Shown piece by piece: positions 59,133 through 64,000 of a stretch of 64,000 bases of DNA (positions are counted from its first letter, which is position 1; each line of letters starts with the position of its first letter). The translations under genes were made by a program, and so were the position numbers. The stretch is from Pseudomonadales bacterium (lineage in GTDB: Bacteria > Pseudomonadota > Gammaproteobacteria > Pseudomonadales > Azotimanducaceae), in assembly GCA_041395945.1 (NCBI GenBank), contig JAWKZN010000001.1, positions 2,604,001 to 2,668,000 of the forward strand, read 5' to 3'. Below the pieces are notes generated by a model. That model was not told where the DNA came from, searched no databases, and was given only the letters and a program-made list of their open reading frames with translations.

Positions 59133-60211
59133 GCCCGCTTCGACATGCGCCGCCGGGAAAACTCCAGCACACGCTGTCGGTAATGCTCCACCGTCTGGGG
59201 TGTCATCACATTGCGCTGCTCGTCCTTGATCTCACCACCGAGGGTGCGACAGATAGTTCGCGCAACTTTCAACATGTCCTCGAATGCCTCCAGCGGATTC
59301 TCGGGTCCCGGCAGCTGCAGAAACAGACACAGGCCGGGGGAGCGGAAACTCTCCATTTCGGACATGTCGAAGGTGCCCGGCTCGACCGCGTTGGCGATGC
59401 TGTAGTGCACGACCTTGGTCAGCGGTTCCACCCGATGAAAAATGTTCATATCGCCCCATTTGAGCCCTTCCGAGCGCAGCACGGTGAACAGACCATCGCC
59501 GGTGTAGGGCGCACGACGATCTGCCAGCACATTGAGGACCAGCAGTTCCTCTACGGGCGCAGACGCGGCGGGCTCAGCCCGCTCCAGGGAGCGACTGGAT
59601 GCGGGCCGGCTGGCCGTGGCACGATCGGTAACAGCAGCGCCGGAAAAGGACGCTGAGCCTGCGCGCTCGGGGGTACGGCGCTGACTCAGGCGGCGCGAAT
59701 TGCGCGACGGTTCGGTGACCAGTGGCTCGGGAAGGGACACATCGGCCACCTTGGAACGTGCGCCTGCGCCAGGGACAGTCGCAAAACCGCGCTCCGGCAG
59801 GGGCTCCTGAGCCTGGCCGGGTATCTGAAGCCGGGGTTCGGCCCGGGTATCAGCGCGGGTCCCGGATCGGGACTCACGACGCTGTTCAGGCCCCACGGGC
59901 GGCGTCCGGTCGGATCGCACCGGAGCCGGTGGCGGGCCTTCGCTGGGTTCGAGCAGCAGAGGCGGCGGATCTTCGAGGGGCAGAGCATTCTGTTCCGGCT
60001 CTTCCCGGCGCGAACGGGACACCCGCGCACCGCCATTGGGCAGTTCACCTTTCAGTCGGGCCATGTCGTCGATGAGATCCGGTATCAGATCCGGCTGGAT
60101 GTCGAAGCGCAGATCCCTGCGCCGTTCCAGCCAGGCAATCCAGAAACCGTGGGCGATCACCGCGGCAATGAGAAGGCCGCCCCCAATCAGGATGAAATCT
60201 TTTATGTCCAT
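59129..60211 (-). CDS. zipA: Cell division protein ZipA
   Basis: Anchors FtsZ to the inner membrane. N-terminal membrane helix (FILIGGGLLIAAVIAHGFWIAW), then a Pro/Arg/Glu-rich disordered linker of ~170 residues, then the FtsZ-binding domain (ELLVLNVLADRRAPYTGDGL to VEHYRQRVLEFSRRR). 360 residues. The order smc-zipA-ligA is that of Pseudomonas and relatives as I recall. It overlaps ligA by 4 nt and follows smc by 63 nt. Confidence 0.95.
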   Translation of the reverse strand: MDIKDFILIGGGLLIAAVIAHGFWIAWLERRRDLRFDIQPDLIPDLIDDMARLKGELPNGGARVSRSRREEPEQNALPLEDPPPLLLEPSEGPPPAPVRSDRTPPVGPEQRRESRSGTRADTRAEPRLQIPGQAQEPLPERGFATVPGAGARSKVADVSLPEPLVTEPSRNSRRLSQRRTPERAGSASFSGAAVTDRATASRPASSRSLERAEPAASAPVEELLVLNVLADRRAPYTGDGLFTVLRSEGLKWGDMNIFHRVEPLTKVVHYSIANAVEPGTFDMSEMESFRSPGLCLFLQLPGPENPLEAFEDMLKVARTICRTLGGEIKDEQRNVMTPQTVEHYRQRVLEFSRRRMSKRA

Positions 60212-60274
60212 TTCCGGCTCCTCGGTCGCAATTGCGACTTCGCTTCTCTCGAACTCTTCAACCGCAGCCTGGGC

Positions 60275-63200
60275 CTATCCGGCCATCGCTGCAGCTTCCT
60301 CCACGTCCACGGAGACCAGTCTCGAGACACCCGGTTCGTTCATCGTCACACCCATCAGCTGGTCGGCCATTTCCATGGTCAGCTTGTTATGTGTGATCAC
60401 CACGAACTGTACGTCACGCGACATGTCTTTGATCAGCTCGGCAAAACGCTCGACGTTGGCATCGTCGAGTGGCGCATCCACCTCATCGAGCATACACACA
60501 GGGCTCGGATTGAGATGAAAAATCGCGAAGATCAGCGCAAGCGCCGTCATCGCTTTTTCGCCGCCAGAGAGCAGATGCACACTGGCATTACGTTTGCCCG
60601 GTGGTCGCGCCATGAGCGAAACCCCGGTATCGAGCAGGTCCTCCCCTGTCAGTTCAAGATAGGCGTGTCCTCCGCCGAAAATTTTTGGAAACAGTTCCCC
60701 CAGTCTCTTGTTCACGGTTTCGAAAGTATCTTTGAATCGCTGCCGGGTTTCCCGGTCTATTTTTCTGATCGCGGACAACAGAGTTTCGAGGGCCTGTTCG
60801 AGGTCCTCATTCTGCTGGTCGAGATAGAGTTTACGCTCGGATTGTGATTTGAATTCATCGATGGCGGCCAGGTTGATCGGCCCCAGTCGGTTGATACGCC
60901 GGTCGGTGGCTTCCAGCGCCTCGGTCCAGGCATCCACACTGGCCTCTTCGGTCAGGCCTTCCCGCGCCTGCTCCAGGGTCATCCCGGTTGCCTGCAGCTG
61001 GTCCAGAAGATTCTGGGCACGCACGGACTGGCCCTGCCGTTCTACCCGGGCGCTCTCCAGCCGGGATCGGAGATCTTCCAGAGCTGCCTCGGCATTGCCC
61101 CGCTGGGCTTCGAACTCGCGGATACCGGCATCCACGCTTTCCAGTAACCGCCGCACGTCCTTCAGCTCGCCCTCGACGCCGTGGCGTGCGGCCAGCTTCT
61201 CTTCGAGATCCTTCTTAAGCTCCGGCAGCGGCGTGGAGCTGGTGACCACACCCTGCCGCAGTTGTTCCTGCCTTTCTGCAAGCTCGCGCCGCTGCCGCAG
61301 CAGCCGGTCCCGGGCTGTCTCACCAGCCTGCAGGCGGGATTGCAGGCTCTGCCACTCGCTGTTCAGCCGGTGGTACTGATCGCGGCTCGCCCGGGCGGCT
61401 TCCCGGGCCGTGCTCAATGCGCTCTCACTCTCTGTTTTTTCGCTGGCCAGGTGCTCACGCTGTTCGGCGAGCTGATCCTGGGCCGTCAGCGCTTCGGCCA
61501 GCGCCTGACGCGCTGTGCTCAACCGGGTACTTTCTTCGCCGACCTGGCTTTCCAGTTCAGCACGTTCGCGGTTCAGTCTTTCGCGACGGGCATCCGCCTC
61601 TTCGAGCTGCACCCGACGCACACCATGGTCGGTGCGCAGATCACCGAGGGACTGATTGAGTGCGTTGATCTCACCCTGCTGGGCATCCCGGTTCCGCTCT
61701 GCCTGCTCAATCCGGGCACGCCCGCTCATGACTTTGCCCTGCAGCTCGGCCAGCGTCCGCTCAGACTCCTCGACCCGCAGGTTCAGGGTATCGAGTTCCT
61801 GGGCGCGCTGGATCACGCCCGTGCGTGCATCGCCGTCCCGGGCCATGAAGCGACGGATCCAGTCTGGTCCGAGCCACAGACCCTGCCGGGTGATGATGCT
61901 TTCACCTGGCTGCAGCGTTTCCCGGTGGCGGAACGCCACCGCGACGGATTCCGCTGCGTAGATGCCCTGCAGCAGGGACCCGAGGCGGAGATCCTGGCTG
62001 CGGATGAGGGTGGCAAGTCCAGGCAGTTCCCCGGCCATCTGCACATCGACACCCGCTTCAAGCAGCATGACATCCCCGGTGGTCAGGGCTTCCACGGCTG
62101 TCTGATAGTCGGTCACCCGGTCGACACGGATGGCCTGCAGCCGGTCACCGAGCACAGTTTCCACGGCCTGTTCCCAGCCGGCGACTACCGACAGCACCTC
62201 ACCCAGACGGGCTGCTCCCGCCAGTCCCTGGGCTTCGATCCAGTCCCGGGCTTCCCGATCGTCGCGACCGAGTGCCGCCTGCTGCAGTGCCTGCAGACTG
62301 GCGAGCTCATGGCGCAGTTCCTGGACCTCGCCGCGGGCATCTTCGAGAACACGCTCGCGCAGCAGCAGATCTTCACGCGCAGCAGCGAGCTCGCGCAGAC
62401 TCGCATCCACTTCTGCCTCGAGCCGGCTGCGGGTTTCTTCGTGTACTTCGATTTCCACTGCCAGAGACTGCACATCGTCCGAGGCTATCTCCGGCGCCTG
62501 TGCGGCATCCGAGTGCAGCTGTTCGAGACGACCGCGCAGCCGCTGCAGCAGTTGCTCGAGATGTTCGATACGCGAAGACTGCACTTCGGCATTGCGCTCA
62601 TGATCGGAAAACGCCCGGGTGAACTGATCCCAGGCCTCCTGCCAGCGCCGATAACGGGCTTCGAACTCGGCGACCGCACCGGACGCCTGCTGATCAGACT
62701 CTTCCGCTGCCTGTACCTGGGGACCGAGCTCGGCGATACGCTGCTTCAGTTCGTTAATCTGACCTTCGTCCATCTCCAGCTGGCGGGAGGTTTCAGACGC
62801 CTGCTGTTCGACACTGGCGAGATCGAGTTCGAGCTGCTTGACCCGCTCCTGATTGAACTGAATTGCCTCTTCGACCCGGGCGATGTCGGCTCCAAGCTGA
62901 TAGAAACGGCCCTGGATAGCGTTGAATGACTCGCTCTGATCCGCATGCTGCTGACGCAGCTTCTCGATCTCGGTGTCTATCCGCTGGGCGTCAGCTGCGG
63001 CCCGCTCGAACTGAACTTCGAGGTCGCGGATCAGGGCGTGGCGCGCGTTGAGTTCGGCTTCGAGGCTGGCATAGCGCAGGGCATAGAGTTCGGCGGTGAG
63101 TTTGCGCTCTTCCGCTTTCAGCACCCGGTATCGCTCCGCCGCCTTGGCCTGCCGATCCAGATGTCTGATCTGCTTTTCAAGCTCTTCCCGGATGTCATTC

Positions 63201-63781
63201 AGGCGGGAGAGGTTTTCCCTGGTGTGGCGGATGCGGTTTTCCGTTTCCCGGCGCCGCTCCTTGTACTTTGAGATGCCGGCCGCCTCTTCCAGATACACCC
63301 GCAGATCTTCAGGCCTTGCCTCGACGAGCTGACTGATCATGCCCTGCTCGATGATCGAGTAACTGCGCGGCCCGAAGCCCGTGCCCAGGAAGATGTCCAT
63401 GATGTCACGCCGGCGGCATTTGTTGCCGTTGAGAAAATAGGCGGACTGGGAATCTCTTGTGACCTGGCGGCGCACGGAGATTTCGCCGTAGGACGCGTAC
63501 TCGCCACCGATGCGTCCATCCCGGTTGTCGAACAGCAGTTCGATACTGGCAAGGGCCGTGGGTTTACGGGTTTTGGAGCCGTTGAAGATGACGTCGGTGA
63601 GGTTCTCGCCACGCAACTGCTTGGCGGAGCTTTCTCCCATCACCCAGCGCACCGCATCGATGATGTTCGATTTTCCACAGCCGTTGGGCCCGACGATGGC
63701 ACATCGATTACTGGGGAGGATGACCGTTGTCGGATCGACAAAAGACTTGAATCCAGCGAGCTTTATTGCTTTCAGCCGCAT
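60275..63781 (-). CDS. smc: Chromosome segregation SMC ATPase
   Basis: Coiled-coil ATPase that compacts and segregates chromosomes with ScpA/ScpB. 1168 residues. The N-terminal Walker A is GPNGCGKSNIIDAVRWVMGE. Two long coiled coils flank a hinge at about 520-650 (DWIEAQGLAGAARLGEVL to PGESIITRQGLWLGPDW). The C-terminal head has the signature LLSGGEKAMTALALIFAIF and Walker B CMLDEVDAPLDDANV. That this genome has SMC rather than MukB is consistent with a Pseudomonas-like rather than an enterobacterial lineage. The ATG at 63781 is the expected N-terminus (MRLKAIKLAGFKSFVDPT). Confidence 0.97.
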   Translation of the reverse strand: MRLKAIKLAGFKSFVDPTTVILPSNRCAIVGPNGCGKSNIIDAVRWVMGESSAKQLRGENLTDVIFNGSKTRKPTALASIELLFDNRDGRIGGEYASYGEISVRRQVTRDSQSAYFLNGNKCRRRDIMDIFLGTGFGPRSYSIIEQGMISQLVEARPEDLRVYLEEAAGISKYKERRRETENRIRHTRENLSRLNDIREELEKQIRHLDRQAKAAERYRVLKAEERKLTAELYALRYASLEAELNARHALIRDLEVQFERAAADAQRIDTEIEKLRQQHADQSESFNAIQGRFYQLGADIARVEEAIQFNQERVKQLELDLASVEQQASETSRQLEMDEGQINELKQRIAELGPQVQAAEESDQQASGAVAEFEARYRRWQEAWDQFTRAFSDHERNAEVQSSRIEHLEQLLQRLRGRLEQLHSDAAQAPEIASDDVQSLAVEIEVHEETRSRLEAEVDASLRELAAAREDLLLRERVLEDARGEVQELRHELASLQALQQAALGRDDREARDWIEAQGLAGAARLGEVLSVVAGWEQAVETVLGDRLQAIRVDRVTDYQTAVEALTTGDVMLLEAGVDVQMAGELPGLATLIRSQDLRLGSLLQGIYAAESVAVAFRHRETLQPGESIITRQGLWLGPDWIRRFMARDGDARTGVIQRAQELDTLNLRVEESERTLAELQGKVMSGRARIEQAERNRDAQQGEINALNQSLGDLRTDHGVRRVQLEEADARRERLNRERAELESQVGEESTRLSTARQALAEALTAQDQLAEQREHLASEKTESESALSTAREAARASRDQYHRLNSEWQSLQSRLQAGETARDRLLRQRRELAERQEQLRQGVVTSSTPLPELKKDLEEKLAARHGVEGELKDVRRLLESVDAGIREFEAQRGNAEAALEDLRSRLESARVERQGQSVRAQNLLDQLQATGMTLEQAREGLTEEASVDAWTEALEATDRRINRLGPINLAAIDEFKSQSERKLYLDQQNEDLEQALETLLSAIRKIDRETRQRFKDTFETVNKRLGELFPKIFGGGHAYLELTGEDLLDTGVSLMARPPGKRNASVHLLSGGEKAMTALALIFAIFHLNPSPVCMLDEVDAPLDDANVERFAELIKDMSRDVQFVVITHNKLTMEMADQLMGVTMNEPGVSRLVSVDVEEAAAMAG

Positions 63782-64000
63782 AGTCGAGGCGCGCTTCGAC
63801 CTTCTGGAGGGGCTCTGCGCGCTTGGGTCACCCTGGTTTTTGAAACGGCGCTAGTCTAAAGCAATTGCCGGATGAGCGTAACACCCGCACCGTCGTCAAT
63901 TGGGCATTATTACAGGCGTTTTCGCTGGACTTTTCGTCCGCCGGTTCAGGCCGGAGTGTGCGACTTCCCGGACAGCGGATGTCCGCGCGGTGCGCCGCGG
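63782..64000. other. Region upstream of smc, no gene recognised
   Basis: 219 nt to the window edge. It should hold the smc promoter; TAGACT and TTGACG occur on the minus strand but not at a usual spacing. No coding frame is convincing. Confidence 0.4.

Noticed and set aside
61181..62929. 582-codon plus-strand frame
   Set aside because: Antisense to the smc coiled coil and hinge; composition reflects the complementary strand.
1..64000. CRISPR array, tRNA or rRNA genes, prophage genes
   Set aside because: Looked for on both strands by eye; no spaced direct repeats of CRISPR type, no cloverleaf with a GTTCGAATC-type arm, no rRNA signature and no phage genes were seen.

Overview
The window looks like the chromosome of a GC-rich, free-living gammaproteobacterium. 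The gene sets resemble those of Pseudomonadales as I recall them: smc-zipA-ligA; purM, a DUF2066 gene and hda; dcd-apbC/metG followed by rnf and nth; and motY-rnt-grxD-argD-argF. NrdA carries two ATP-cones, as in Pseudomonas. Most of the window is housekeeping DNA. I see no rRNA, tRNA, CRISPR array, prophage or integrative element. Mobile or repeated DNA is limited to one MITE-like element and one family of large palindromic repeats. Nothing was compared with a database.

Layout. 1-4.7 kb, minus strand: serA (cut by the window edge), a MurG-type transferase, hda, a CDP-alcohol phosphatidyltransferase and a DUF2066 protein, most of them overlapping. 4.7-7.5 kb: purM, then dcd and apbC on the other strand. 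7.6-13.9 kb, plus strand: metG, an rnf operon and nth. 13.9-21.3 kb: murI, a zinc-ribbon protein, motY, rnt, grxD, a PatB-type lyase, argD and argF. 21.9-27.1 kb: two overlapping cyclic-di-GMP genes. 27.2-34 kb: glpK, a long non-coding interval with regulatory-looking motifs, nrdA and nrdB. 34-46 kb: a mixed accessory stretch with a penicillin-acylase-type hydrolase, a methyltransferase, acyl-CoA enzymes, a CDGSH protein, a DUF349 protein, a pyruvyl-transferase-like protein, a sulfotransferase and a small selenoprotein. 46.1-50.7 kb: a PhoPQ-type system with a PepSY protein, a glycine-zipper protein and a glycerate-kinase-like gene. 50.7-63.8 kb: DoxX, an M16 protease, a DinG-type helicase, a small SLT-like lipoprotein, ligA, zipA and smc.

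Three things stand out. First, a 91-codon thioredoxin-fold gene at 45875-46150 has an in-frame TGA exactly where the first redox cysteine belongs. A stem-loop follows whose AGGTCT loop lies 17 nt after the TGA, the same loop and spacing I recall for the selenocysteine signal of E. coli fdhF. It is probably an unlisted UxxC selenoprotein. Second, the rnf operon has no rnfC. RnfB instead ends in a domain that looks like the C-terminal two-cluster ferredoxin domain of RnfC, so the NADH/FMN module is absent from this locus. Third, five copies of a large palindromic repeat sit in three intergenic regions. Their outer arms differ between copies yet remain self-complementary within each copy.
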